64,000 nucleotides of DNA from Bacteroidetes bacterium HGW-Bacteroidetes-4 (GTDB lineage: Bacteria > Bacteroidota > Bacteroidia > Bacteroidales > SZUA-534), in contig PHDD01000008.1 of NCBI GenBank assembly GCA_002840905.1, positions 62,001 to 126,000 on the forward strand, read 5' to 3'. This document shows, one piece after another, positions 19,652-27,582 of this stretch. The position numbers were made by a program, and so were the translations under genes. The notes below the pieces were generated by a model, which was given only the letters and a program-made list of their open reading frames with translations, did not search any database and had not been told where the DNA came from. The stretch's first letter is position 1; every line of letters starts with the position of its first letter.

Positions 19652-21136
19652 CTACAATAATTCGTTTAATCGCTTTTTCCAGGCCTGGTAAGCTGTTTTG
19701 TATTGTTGCTGTTCAGTTTCCGCTATTTTAATTTCTTCGAGTTTCTTTAAGTGCTTAAACGCTTCGCTGAACGATGCGTAAAATCCGGCTCCCACACCGG
19801 CACCTCGTGCTGCACCCAGTGAACCATCGGTTTCGTACATTTCGATGGTGGCGCCAGTGGTTCCTGCCAGGGTATCCCTGAACAGGGGGCTTAGGAACAT
19901 ATTTGCTTTGGCCGCTTTAATCACCCGGGGTTCAATACCGGTTTCTTCCATAATTTCCATGCCATATACCAACGAAAACACGATGCCTTCCTGTGCTGCC
20001 CGCAATACATGAGCTTTAGAATGGATGTTAAAGTTTAAACCTTCGAGCCGTGCGCCCAAATCCCTGTTTTCTAAAACCCTTTCGGCACCGTTTCCAAAGG
20101 GGAAAAACATCAGACCATCGGAACCTACAGGAATTCTTTGAGCCAGTTTGTTCATTTGTTCGTAGCTGTCGCCGGGGCCCATCACATTTTTACGCAACCA
20201 GGAATTTAAAATGCCGGTTGAATTCAGGCAAAGCAAAACGCCCAAACGTTGTTGGCCAACAGCATCGTTTACATGGAGAAAAGTATTCACCCGCGATTTG
20301 GGATCGAATTTCACCTGATCGCTTACTCCATATACCACCCCCGAAGTTCCGGCTGTTGCAGCAATCTCGCCCGGATTCAACACATTAAGCGAAAAAGCAT
20401 TATTGGGCTGATCACCGGCACGATAAGCTACAGGAATACCTTCGGAAAGACCAAATGCCTTGGCTGCTTCGGCATTTACCGTACCCTGAACCGAAAATGT
20501 GTCCACAATTTCAGGTAATACCGAGGCATCGATTCCATAAAAATCGAGTAGCTTTTGAGCAATCCGGTTTTCTTTAAAATCCCACATAATGCCTTCCGAT
20601 AAGCCACTGCGTGTGGTTTTCATTTCACCGGTAAGGCGGTAAGCAAAATAATCGCCTGGTAACATGGCTCGATAAACCTGCCTGTAAATATCCTTTTCGT
20701 TCGATTCGACCCATTTGAGTTTTGACGCCGTAAAATTACCCGGAGAATTCAACAAATGGCTCAAACAATAGGCTGAACCCAATTCCTGATTGGCCAATTC
20801 ACCAATTTTTACGGCACGGCTGTCGCACCAGATGATAGACGGGCGAAGCACTTTTCCGCTTTTATCGACCAACACCAATCCGTGCATCTGGTATGAAATA
20901 CCGATGGCTTTAATGGCTGAAAAGTTGATATGGGTTGATGCTTTAATTTTTTGAAGCGCATTTTTTGCATTTTCGACCCATTTATCCGGATCCTGCTCGG
21001 CCCAACCCGGCTTTTGAGCAATCATTTCCATTTCTGTATCGGGGCTAAATGCCGAGCCTACTGATTGCCCGGTCTTCATGTCGAGCAAACTGGCTTTTAC
21101 CGATGAACTTCCTATATCGAACCCAAGTAAATACAT
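19652..21136 (-). CDS. xylB: Xylulokinase
   Basis: FGGY-family carbohydrate kinase, 494 aa, that phosphorylates D-xylulose to xylulose 5-phosphate for the pentose phosphate pathway. The N-terminal phosphate-1 motif LGFDIGSSSVKASLLD, the substrate region KAIGISYQMHGLV, the catalytic Asp in YRAGDQPNNAFSLN and the second nucleotide-binding motif EIAATAGTSGVVYG are all present, as is the C-terminal adenosine segment DGSLGAARGAGVGAG. It is the first gene of the xylBA operon and is preceded by a Bacteroidota promoter and a two-site operator candidate at 21156-21226. Confidence 0.95.
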   Translation of the reverse strand: MYLLGFDIGSSSVKASLLDMKTGQSVGSAFSPDTEMEMIAQKPGWAEQDPDKWVENAKNALQKIKASTHINFSAIKAIGISYQMHGLVLVDKSGKVLRPSIIWCDSRAVKIGELANQELGSAYCLSHLLNSPGNFTASKLKWVESNEKDIYRQVYRAMLPGDYFAYRLTGEMKTTRSGLSEGIMWDFKENRIAQKLLDFYGIDASVLPEIVDTFSVQGTVNAEAAKAFGLSEGIPVAYRAGDQPNNAFSLNVLNPGEIAATAGTSGVVYGVSDQVKFDPKSRVNTFLHVNDAVGQQRLGVLLCLNSTGILNSWLRKNVMGPGDSYEQMNKLAQRIPVGSDGLMFFPFGNGAERVLENRDLGARLEGLNFNIHSKAHVLRAAQEGIVFSLVYGMEIMEETGIEPRVIKAAKANMFLSPLFRDTLAGTTGATIEMYETDGSLGAARGAGVGAGFYASFSEAFKHLKKLEEIKIAETEQQQYKTAYQAWKKRLNELL

Positions 21137-21155
21137 AATTCTTGTTTAGTTAGGT

Positions 21156-21184
21156 CAAAGGTACACTATCAACCAGGTAACAAG
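21156..21184 (-). promoter_or_regulatory. Promoter of xylBA
   Basis: On the minus strand CTTG at 21184-21181, a 17-base spacer and TACCTTTG at 21163-21156 approximate the Bacteroidota consensus. The -7 box is an exact TAnnTTTG match and lies 20 bases before the xylB ATG. The spacer is slightly short. Confidence 0.65.
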
Positions 21185-21190
21185 GGTAAT

Positions 21191-21226
21191 TATTCAGCCA
21201 TATAATAGTATTATTACGCCATATTT
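21191..21226 (-). promoter_or_regulatory. Candidate AraC-type operator (two direct half-sites)
   Basis: Two direct copies of TATTnnGCCATATnn at 21191-21205 and 21212-21226, 11 of 15 bases identical and exactly 21 bp apart, i.e. two helical turns. They lie directly upstream of the -33 box of xylBA. This geometry is typical of activator sites for AraC-family dimers. Binding by the product of 15531-16436 is inference. Confidence 0.5.
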
Positions 21227-21416
21227 AATTTTATTGATGCTCTCTCACCCACCATGACGTCAGGATTGTTTGGTTTGTAAGTTGCATGAAATAACCTGTG
21301 TACTTTTAGTGAAACTAGCGGGTACAAAGAAAGAGATTACCAAAGATACCCGGTTTTTTTAGTCGGTATTTTGGGCTTTAATATCCTTATGCAAGAAGGA
21401 GATTACCACTCATAAA

Positions 21417-21452
21417 AAAACCATAGCAACGAGTTAAGTGTGCTATGGTTTT
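21417..21452 (-). terminator. Terminator after the glutamine synthetase family gene
   Basis: AAAACCATAGCA (21417-21428) and TGCTATGGTTTT (21441-21452) form a 12-bp perfect stem with a 12-base loop. The minus-strand product ends in a short U-run. It lies 35 bases after the stop codon. Confidence 0.85.
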
Positions 21453-21486
21453 AATTATAAAGGTAAAAATGTGAGATGTAGAAAAG

Positions 21487-22992
21487 CTATCCGCAATGCA
21501 GAAACCGTTGAACCAGTATCATGGTTTCTTCAGGATTGCCCTCCAGATTTTTACGTAATTCCTGGTCGTTGTAATCCCTTAGTTTTCGGGCTACCCCCTG
21601 AATAAGTGCATCTGTAAAAACACCTTTCTGTTTAAACACGTCTGCCTTATCGATGAGTGCCTGAGCAGCCTCAAAACAAGAGGAGGGTAATTGTGAAAGG
21701 CTTTGTTGCCGAGCTTTATGCTTTTCGTCGAATATATTTACATCGACATGGGTTTTATTGGCAAATTCAATTCCGTTGGGCATTTCAAAACCATGGCGAG
21801 CGCCAACACAAATACCGGCCAGCAACAAATAGATATCGGCCGATCCATCGGGACTGCGCAATTCAAAAGTCTGCTTGCCGGAAAAATCGCGATTCATGGG
21901 TTCTTCCAGAGGATTAGCTTTGGCCACCATATCGTTGGCTCCAACCCATCCCAAGGGAACCCGAATCAGTGTAGAACGGTTCCGCTCACCCCAGCACACG
22001 TTGGTTGGTGCTTCCTGATGGGGAACCAAACGGTAATAACTGGTTGGAATTGGGTTACCAAAAGCCGACAAAGCCGGAGCAATATCAAGAATACCTCCAA
22101 TTACTTTTTTAGCTACATCGCTCAGCCTGCCATCGACCAGGGTAACATTTTTACCCTCTTTAACCGGGCGTATGTGAATGTGCATTCCACTTCCGGCTTT
22201 TCCGGCCGTAATTTTCGGAGCCAGACTCACCGTAACGCCATAGCGGTATCCCACCTCGCGCAATATCCATTTGGCAATTATCAGTTGATCGGCAGCATCT
22301 TCAACTTGAGTTGGCAAAAACTCAATTTCGTTTTGCTCGTAATCGAAGCGATCATCACAAAAATTACCCACCTCAGAATGGCCGTATTTAAGTTCAGCAC
22401 CCGTTTGGGCAATGGCCAGCAACGCATCGGTACGTAGTTTTTCCCACTTTACAAAAGGAGCCGATTCGTGGTAACCCCGCTGATCGGTAGCACGATACAT
22501 ATCGTCTTTTGGGCTTATAACATAATATTCGATTTCGCCCATAACCTCGAGCTGATAACCGGTGGATTCATAAAATGCCCTATGGGCTTTACGCATGATG
22601 TTTCCGGGAGCACTTTCGAGCGGATTGCCCGATTTGTCGAAATAAGCACACAAGATATCCACAGCAGGAATCTCAGAAAAAGGGTTTAAAAAGGCCGTTT
22701 TAAACCGAGGAACCACATACAAATCGCTCGAGCCGGTTTCGAGAAAATTAAACAGACTGCTTCCATCAACCCGTTCACCGGTCGATAATATCTGCTCCAG
22801 ATGTTCGCGGCTTTGAATTACAAAATTCAATGTTTTTAAACGTCCATCGCCACCAACATAGCGAAAGTTAATCAGCTCAATACCCTGGGCCTCCACATAG
22901 TTTATGATGTCGGCTTTGGTAAATTCCCTTTTGGGTTTCTGAAGAAAGCGAACCAGGGGATCAGGACTTAAATTGAAATCATTATTCTTCAT
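21487..22992 (-). CDS. glnA: Glutamine synthetase family protein (type I)
   Basis: 501-aa GSI-type enzyme expected to make glutamine from glutamate, ammonia and ATP. Motifs run in order: GERVDGSSLF (the Asp50-type loop), EVMGEIEYYV, KYGHSEVGNFCDDRFDYEQNEIE (metal-binding Glu), ITAGKAGSGMHIHI (ATP/metal His), NPIPTSYYRLVPHQEAPTNV with WGERNRSTLIRVP, and FELRSPDGSADIYLLLAGI. I do not see the NLYDLP-type adenylylation site of the enterobacterial enzyme, so control by adenylylation is unlikely. Some proteins of this family act on other amines, so the gene symbol is a best guess. Its stop is followed by a terminator. Confidence 0.86.
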   Translation of the reverse strand: MKNNDFNLSPDPLVRFLQKPKREFTKADIINYVEAQGIELINFRYVGGDGRLKTLNFVIQSREHLEQILSTGERVDGSSLFNFLETGSSDLYVVPRFKTAFLNPFSEIPAVDILCAYFDKSGNPLESAPGNIMRKAHRAFYESTGYQLEVMGEIEYYVISPKDDMYRATDQRGYHESAPFVKWEKLRTDALLAIAQTGAELKYGHSEVGNFCDDRFDYEQNEIEFLPTQVEDAADQLIIAKWILREVGYRYGVTVSLAPKITAGKAGSGMHIHIRPVKEGKNVTLVDGRLSDVAKKVIGGILDIAPALSAFGNPIPTSYYRLVPHQEAPTNVCWGERNRSTLIRVPLGWVGANDMVAKANPLEEPMNRDFSGKQTFELRSPDGSADIYLLLAGICVGARHGFEMPNGIEFANKTHVDVNIFDEKHKARQQSLSQLPSSCFEAAQALIDKADVFKQKGVFTDALIQGVARKLRDYNDQELRKNLEGNPEETMILVQRFLHCG

Positions 22993-23351
22993 AGTTTAAC
23001 CTTTTAAAAACGGTGAAACCAGAAGTATTCGCTTATTCGGAACCTAAACATACTATTGATGCGCCGGAAAATTTGATTTTTTTTGTTGAGACTAACCAAA
23101 CCTAAAAAAAAATTCAGTCTTAAAAAATAATTCTGCTAATTTGTTGGTTCGTTTCCCTCCGAAACATTCCGAATTGCTTAGACATTCTGGTTTATGCGTT
23201 CCAAAGCTAGAAAAAAAACATGCGCTTTTTGCTGCATTTTGTCATGGGAAGGACTTTTACACAACATACCAAGCGCTGTAACTTTACAATAGCTTGTTCA
23301 CTAACCGATTACCTATAATTATGTTATATAAAACACCAGCGAAGGAACGCC
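22993..23351 (-). other. Upstream region of the glutamine synthetase family gene
   Basis: 359 bases without an ORF. On the minus strand TAGGTTTG (23104-23097) is a possible -7 box about 105 bases before the start codon, but no matching -33 box was found. No riboswitch motif is recognisable. Confidence 0.35.
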
Positions 23352-24149
23352 TTATTTTCCCAACTGAAGAATGCGATACGCCCCACGGGCTACTAAAACA
23401 AATACCAGCATTCCAATAAGAAGATCGGGGAAGGGTGACTGAAAAACATAGACCAGAATACCAGCCACAATAACTCCTGCGTTGATAAGAATATCGTTCG
23501 ATGTAAATATCATACTTGCCTGCATATGGGCTTCCTTACTTTTGCTTTTCTGAAGCAGGAACAAACAAAACACATTAGCCCCCATAGCCAATAGGGAAAC
23601 ACCTATCATGGAATAGAATTCAGGCATTGGTGTTGTACCTAAAAAGCGTCGAAGAACCTCTACCAAACCGAGAAACGCCAGAAGCAACTGCATATATCCG
23701 GCAAGCTTGGCAACCTGCTTTTTCCTAAAAACGCTTCCACCAACTGCCCAAAGCGACAAGCCATAAACCATACTATCGGCTAACATGTCGAGACTGTCGG
23801 CCACTAAACCCATCGATCCGAAAATAAATCCGGTAAGCGACTCTATTGCAAAAAAAGCAAAATTAATGAGCAAAACGGTCCAAAGAATGGTTCGTTCACC
23901 GTTTAGCGCCCCTTCCTGCATTTCATCGTATACAAAAGTTTCGGTTGCAAGCTCTATTGTGTCGTATTTTAATGTTTCGAGCCGAAAAAGAATCTCTTTG
24001 CTGTCGCCATGGTGAATTACCTGCAATTTACGGTCGGGAATATCAAAATGTAAAGATTTTATCTGCGGTAAACCGTCCAATTTCATACGAATCATTTGCT
24101 CCTCCGATGGACAGTCCATTTTCGCTATGCTAAAGGTAGTTTTTTGCAT
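23352..24149 (-). CDS. Cation transporter: HMA-like domain fused to a CDF membrane domain
   Basis: About 265 aa. The N-terminal 70 residues resemble a heavy-metal-associated fold: FSIAKMDCPSEEQMIRMKL with MDCPSE in place of the usual MxCxxC, so only one Cys of the metal pair remains. The rest is a cation diffusion facilitator membrane domain with about six hydrophobic segments. The metal-site Asp pairs are in ADSLDMLADSMVY (TM2) and TSNDILINAGVI (TM5, Asn-Asp). There is no C-terminal cytoplasmic CDF domain. The likely role is efflux of Zn2+, Cd2+ or a similar divalent ion. I use the ATG at 24149 rather than the one at 24176. It follows the SDR gene by about 35 bases. Confidence 0.82.
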   Translation of the reverse strand: MQKTTFSIAKMDCPSEEQMIRMKLDGLPQIKSLHFDIPDRKLQVIHHGDSKEILFRLETLKYDTIELATETFVYDEMQEGALNGERTILWTVLLINFAFFAIESLTGFIFGSMGLVADSLDMLADSMVYGLSLWAVGGSVFRKKQVAKLAGYMQLLLAFLGLVEVLRRFLGTTPMPEFYSMIGVSLLAMGANVFCLFLLQKSKSKEAHMQASMIFTSNDILINAGVIVAGILVYVFQSPFPDLLIGMLVFVLVARGAYRILQLGK

Positions 24150-24185
24150 ATTACTTTGGTAAAAAATTAGAGGCAAACTTCGTTA

Positions 24186-25094
24186 TCAAAAGGCAAAATC
24201 ATAATTCACACCGGTAAGATCTTCGGAAACTTTCCAAAGTTCACGAGCCAGTTCTGTATTGTGTGATTTGGATGTAGAATTTACCAGAACCGGATGTCCA
24301 CTAATTTCGAACCACCCATTGGGACCAAAAAATTCAGAACCCGACAAGGAGTCTTCAGTAGCAGCACGCAAAACCGGCAATGCGCCCCATGAAGCTTTTC
24401 GACCTATTAACGAACTGAAAAATCCGACCAGAGTGCCAGAAGATCGAAACAGGTTGGTGGCCGATAATCCGGGATGTGATGCTGTTGCTATGGCATCGAT
24501 GTTATGCGCTTTAAACTGCCTGTCCAATTCATAGGTAAATAACAAGTTTGCCAGTTTGCTTTGGGCATAGTATTTCATTTTTTGATAGTTCTTTTCGCCA
24601 TGCAAATCACTGAAGTGGATGTCGCCCATCATTTTATGCGCCATACTGCTTTGGCTTACCACGCGTGAACCGGAGCTTGCCTTAAGCCTTTTTAACAATA
24701 AACCTGTAAGGGCAAAGTGCCCCAGATGATTTACTGCAAACTGAATCTCAAATCCCTGTTTGCTTAACTCCCTTTGAGGTGGAAACATTACCCCGGCATT
24801 ATTTATAAGCACATTGAGCTGCGAATACTTTTTCTGAAATTCGTCGGCAAAGGTGTGAACTGAATCCAAATCGGCCAAATCCAAAGTCATGAGGTCAATT
24901 CGAACTTTCGGATACTGTGCTTTGATTTCCTGCAAAGCCCTTTGTCCTTTATCGGGATTACGCACTGCCATAACTACATTGGCTCCTTTCAGGCTAAGCT
25001 GCCGCGTGGCTTCCAGCCCAAGTCCGCTATTAGCACCGGTTATTATTATTGTTTTTCCTGTTAAGTCGGGGATTGATTCTGTTGTCCAGTTCAT
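24186..25094 (-). CDS. Short-chain dehydrogenase/reductase (retinol dehydrogenase/WWOX-like)
   Basis: 302-aa classical SDR. The nucleotide-binding TGANSGLGLEA is at residues 19-29, NNAGVM follows strand 4, the catalytic Ser is in VVSQSSMAH and the Tyr/Lys pair in YYAQSKLANLLF. The long C-terminal part (ASHPGLSATNLF and beyond) is typical of the protochlorophyllide reductase / retinol dehydrogenase-like subfamily. NADP(H) use is likely; the substrate is unknown. The protein is soluble. The gene lies upstream of the HMA-CDF transporter on the same strand, but the functions do not suggest a shared pathway. Confidence 0.9.
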   Translation of the reverse strand: MNWTTESIPDLTGKTIIITGANSGLGLEATRQLSLKGANVVMAVRNPDKGQRALQEIKAQYPKVRIDLMTLDLADLDSVHTFADEFQKKYSQLNVLINNAGVMFPPQRELSKQGFEIQFAVNHLGHFALTGLLLKRLKASSGSRVVSQSSMAHKMMGDIHFSDLHGEKNYQKMKYYAQSKLANLLFTYELDRQFKAHNIDAIATASHPGLSATNLFRSSGTLVGFFSSLIGRKASWGALPVLRAATEDSLSGSEFFGPNGWFEISGHPVLVNSTSKSHNTELARELWKVSEDLTGVNYDFAF

Positions 25095-25277
25095 ATTTTA
25101 TTTATTAGTTGTAATGCAACAACAGATTGCACACTAAAACGGTTCAAAAAAAACAGTGCTAAACCAAGATAAATGGCAAAGAAAGAAACAACCACTGTAG
25201 TGAAATAACAAATTCGTATTTATTCACTAATGTAGTTTAAACACCGCATTTACTTTAATTGCCAAGGCCGGGTATCA

Positions 25278-25676
25278 TTATGATATTTTCTTTCCGGCCA
25301 GCGGACCGGGTTTCAGGCTGTGAATTTCATTAATATGCACTTTTATTACCGCTTTGGGTTTTGGCATTCCTGCTTTTACAGATAATTCGGCCGATTTTTC
25401 ATATAGTTCACCTTCGGTCACTACTTCGGGAGTTCCAATAAAGCGATAGCCATCCATCACCTCGCGGTTAACCACTGCCACGGCTACTTTTGAGCCATCG
25501 AGAATATTACGGTAGGTGGTTCCCCCAACGCCTTCGTTAAAAACCAGGGTGCTATCGTCGAGCACGCGCGTGGAACGTTTGGGAGCCAGGTTTGGAATAC
25601 CGTCTTTGCTTACGGTAGCGTGAAAACACTGATGGGCTGCTATCATAGCTTTCATTTCGGGTGTTAATTGTATCAT
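25278..25676 (-). CDS. Pyridoxamine 5'-phosphate oxidase-fold (FMN/heme split-barrel) protein
   Basis: 132 aa, a single split-barrel domain. The strand pattern CFHATVSKDGIPNLAPKRSTRVLDDSTLVF followed by GTTYRNILDGSKVAVAVVN and YRFIGTPEVVTEG is the usual PPOX-like order with the FMN-contacting region. It is much shorter than PdxH, so it is not a true pyridoxamine phosphate oxidase. A flavin- or F420-type reductase or binding role is possible. It stands alone between the SDR gene and the membrane pair. Confidence 0.82.
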   Translation of the reverse strand: MIQLTPEMKAMIAAHQCFHATVSKDGIPNLAPKRSTRVLDDSTLVFNEGVGGTTYRNILDGSKVAVAVVNREVMDGYRFIGTPEVVTEGELYEKSAELSVKAGMPKPKAVIKVHINEIHSLKPGPLAGKKIS

Positions 25677-25757
25677 AATTTTTATTTGTTAAATCTAACT
25701 TTTTAAATTTACTGCAAGAGTAACAAAGATATTGATATTGGCCTTTATAAAAAAGCC

Positions 25758-26123
25758 TTAATCACCACGTAAAGCAATATTATTTTGTGTAGCCAGAATT
25801 TTTATTACCCGTTTAAGTTCCTGAATCTCTTCAAACCTGAGTTTATAGAGGTTGAGTTTAACTCTTTCGCCATTTTTTAATAAAAACTCATAGCAGTTTG
25901 GCTTATAGTCCAGACCATTCAGTTGTTCCCACTCAAGGCTTCTTTCTTTTTTAAGAATGCCCGGTTTTAATGTAATTTCTCGTGCATCGATTTTCAGGTA
26001 TGCCCTACCTAAGAGCCGCTCCACTGAGTAGCCTATTCCTGCCATCAGGAGTGCAATTGCATTAAAAGTAAAAACCAGGGTATATGCCCAGTCGAAAGCA
26101 CTCAGGCTTTTTTTTCTATCCAT
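25758..26123 (-). CDS. Hypothetical membrane protein with PH-like C-terminal domain
   Basis: 121 aa from the ATG at 26123 (a TTG at 26138 is less likely). Two hydrophobic stretches (AYTLVFTFNAIALLMAGIG) precede a short soluble part, LKIDAREITLKPGILKKERS and LEWEQLNGLDYKP, whose alternating strands look like a bacterial PH domain. It overlaps the preceding 41-codon gene by 22 bases in another frame, which suggests translational coupling. The function is unknown. Both genes are small membrane proteins and probably act together. Confidence 0.65.
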   Translation of the reverse strand: MDRKKSLSAFDWAYTLVFTFNAIALLMAGIGYSVERLLGRAYLKIDAREITLKPGILKKERSLEWEQLNGLDYKPNCYEFLLKNGERVKLNLYKLRFEEIQELKRVIKILATQNNIALRGD

Positions 26124-26227
26124 TGCAGGGGAATCCAAATCAGCGCAAACAAAAGACTAAGTACTCCAATAACCATTGCCCATTTGGGTTTTTGCGTGTT
26201 TTGCAGCAAATCTTTATGAAATTCCAT
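26102..26227 (-). CDS. Small single-pass membrane protein, 41 aa
   Basis: Short gene read from the sequence: MEFHKDLLQNTQKPKWAM, then a hydrophobic helix VIGVLSLLFALIWIPLQW and the basic end IEKKA. It is followed by TGA at 26104-26102. Its last 22 bases overlap the start of the PH-like gene. The N-terminus is soluble and basic/polar, followed by one transmembrane segment. The sense of the reading frame (charged end, clean hydrophobic core) and the tight coupling argue that it is real. The function is not known. Confidence 0.55.
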   Translation of the reverse strand: MEFHKDLLQNTQKPKWAMVIGVLSLLFALIWIPLQWIEKKA

Positions 26228-26455
26228 TGCCCTTTCAATCTAATCATTAAAAAACATTTTCACGCTGCTTTTGCTCTTGCCAGGGTAGTTCAATAAAGCT
26301 CTTAAATTGCTATTATTATGATTGGAAATCCTGTGTTATTTTAAACCAATAGTCGTATTTTACAGCCCAATTAACCCTAATTAGCAGAACCGAGAGATAA
26401 AATTAAGGATTTTTTTGTTGAATGCGATTGCATTTGTTGATTTCTCACAAAAAGA

Positions 26456-27106
26456 TTAATCGCAATCATGGCAACTTAATTCACAACTTTTTGCTTTGCC
26501 GAACGCTTCCCGGCCTTCAGAAAAGGCAAACCAGGCAATACCCAGGGAGCCGGCCACATCGAACCACACAATACCAAAAAGCTCATACAACCCGCTTGAT
26601 GCAAGCAATATAAACGACAGGTAAAAGCAGGTTTTGGTGCATTTGGCATCGGCTATAATGGCATCGGAATGCAACTGCCTGCCCACTTTCATTTTCCAGT
26701 TCATTAAAATATACATGGTGAGGATGGATATAACCGCAATGATAATACCCACCCGTGTTGTTTCAGGTGTTGTTTTGGTGATAATGCTAATTAACGAACC
26801 GGCAACCAGGCCAAATGTAAGTATGTAGAAACTGACTCCCGTAATTTTAAGTGCCTGTCGTTCGAATTTATCGCGGGAGGTAATGTTGTTGATGCCGTTT
26901 TTTTTCATCCGGTAAACCAGATGTAAAATTCCAAATCCCGATAAAACCTCAACAAAACTGTCGACACCAAATCCAAGCAGAGCAAGCGCATCGTCGCTTA
27001 ATCCAAAAGAAATCGAAACCAAACCTTCGGCAATATTATAGCCAATGGTGGCCAAGGCAAGAAACAGCGCGGTTTGTATTAGTTTATGTTCAGAAGAATT
27101 TGCCAT
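26456..27106 (-). CDS. CDF-type cation transporter, last gene of the metal-efflux operon
   Basis: 216 aa, about six hydrophobic segments. The CDF metal-site residues are in ALALLGFGVDSFVEVLSG (TM2) and HSDAIIADAKCTKTC (TM5, His and Asp). The C-terminal cytoplasmic domain is missing; instead the protein ends in a Cys/His cluster, CELSCHDCD, likely to bind metal. The first residues MANSSEHKL are soluble. It lies about 70 bases after the HMA chaperone gene on the same strand and probably exports the same metal ion (Zn, Cu or Cd) into the periplasm, feeding the Cus-type pump. The substrate is inference from context. Confidence 0.85.
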   Translation of the reverse strand: MANSSEHKLIQTALFLALATIGYNIAEGLVSISFGLSDDALALLGFGVDSFVEVLSGFGILHLVYRMKKNGINNITSRDKFERQALKITGVSFYILTFGLVAGSLISIITKTTPETTRVGIIIAVISILTMYILMNWKMKVGRQLHSDAIIADAKCTKTCFYLSFILLASSGLYELFGIVWFDVAGSLGIAWFAFSEGREAFGKAKSCELSCHDCD

Positions 27107-27174
27107 AAGAATTGTATTAAAAAAAGCTAAAGGCCATGGCGATTATGTTCTTCGCCAATGGCCTTAACGCAATA

Positions 27175-27549
27175 TTAATGTTTATGTCCTTCATGACCTG
27201 TACCTTCTTTCTTTGCTTCGGTGCGGTCATATTTGCAACATCCGGGAAGTTCATTGTACACTTCATCTGTTGCTTTGTGCATGGGCGTGTCGTGTCCCAC
27301 TTTTGCAATAGCCATTTGAACTTTGTGTACCGTTGTTTTTGATTCATCAAAGGAAACTTCTAACATTTTGGTTTCCTGATTCCAGTCGGCTGTTGTAACA
27401 CCTTCTACAGCCTTAGCCGCTTTTTCAATACGGTTTTCACACATACCGCAGTTGCCCTTTACTTCAAATTTTTCGGTTTTTGCCTGTGCAAATACCATAC
27501 TTGTTCCTAAAAGGAACATACTTACTAAACTTAAAACTTTTGTTTTCAT
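27175..27549 (-). CDS. Periplasmic heavy-metal-associated (HMA) domain protein
   Basis: 124 aa. A signal peptide (MKTKVLSLVSMFLLGTSMVFAQA) is followed by one HMA domain with the metal-binding motif GNCGMCENRIE and the usual EGVTTADWNQETKMLEVSF strand. The C-terminus is Cys/His-rich: ELPGCCKYD, then GTGHEGHKH at the end. It probably binds Cu+ in the periplasm and passes it to the CusB/CusA pump encoded upstream. It lies 33 bases after cusB. Relatives are common in Bacteroidota copper operons. The export signal separates it from cytoplasmic CopZ. Confidence 0.9.
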   Translation of the reverse strand: MKTKVLSLVSMFLLGTSMVFAQAKTEKFEVKGNCGMCENRIEKAAKAVEGVTTADWNQETKMLEVSFDESKTTVHKVQMAIAKVGHDTPMHKATDEVYNELPGCCKYDRTEAKKEGTGHEGHKH

Positions 27550-27582
27550 ATTATTGCAATTTAAATTGTGAATAAAAAACGA

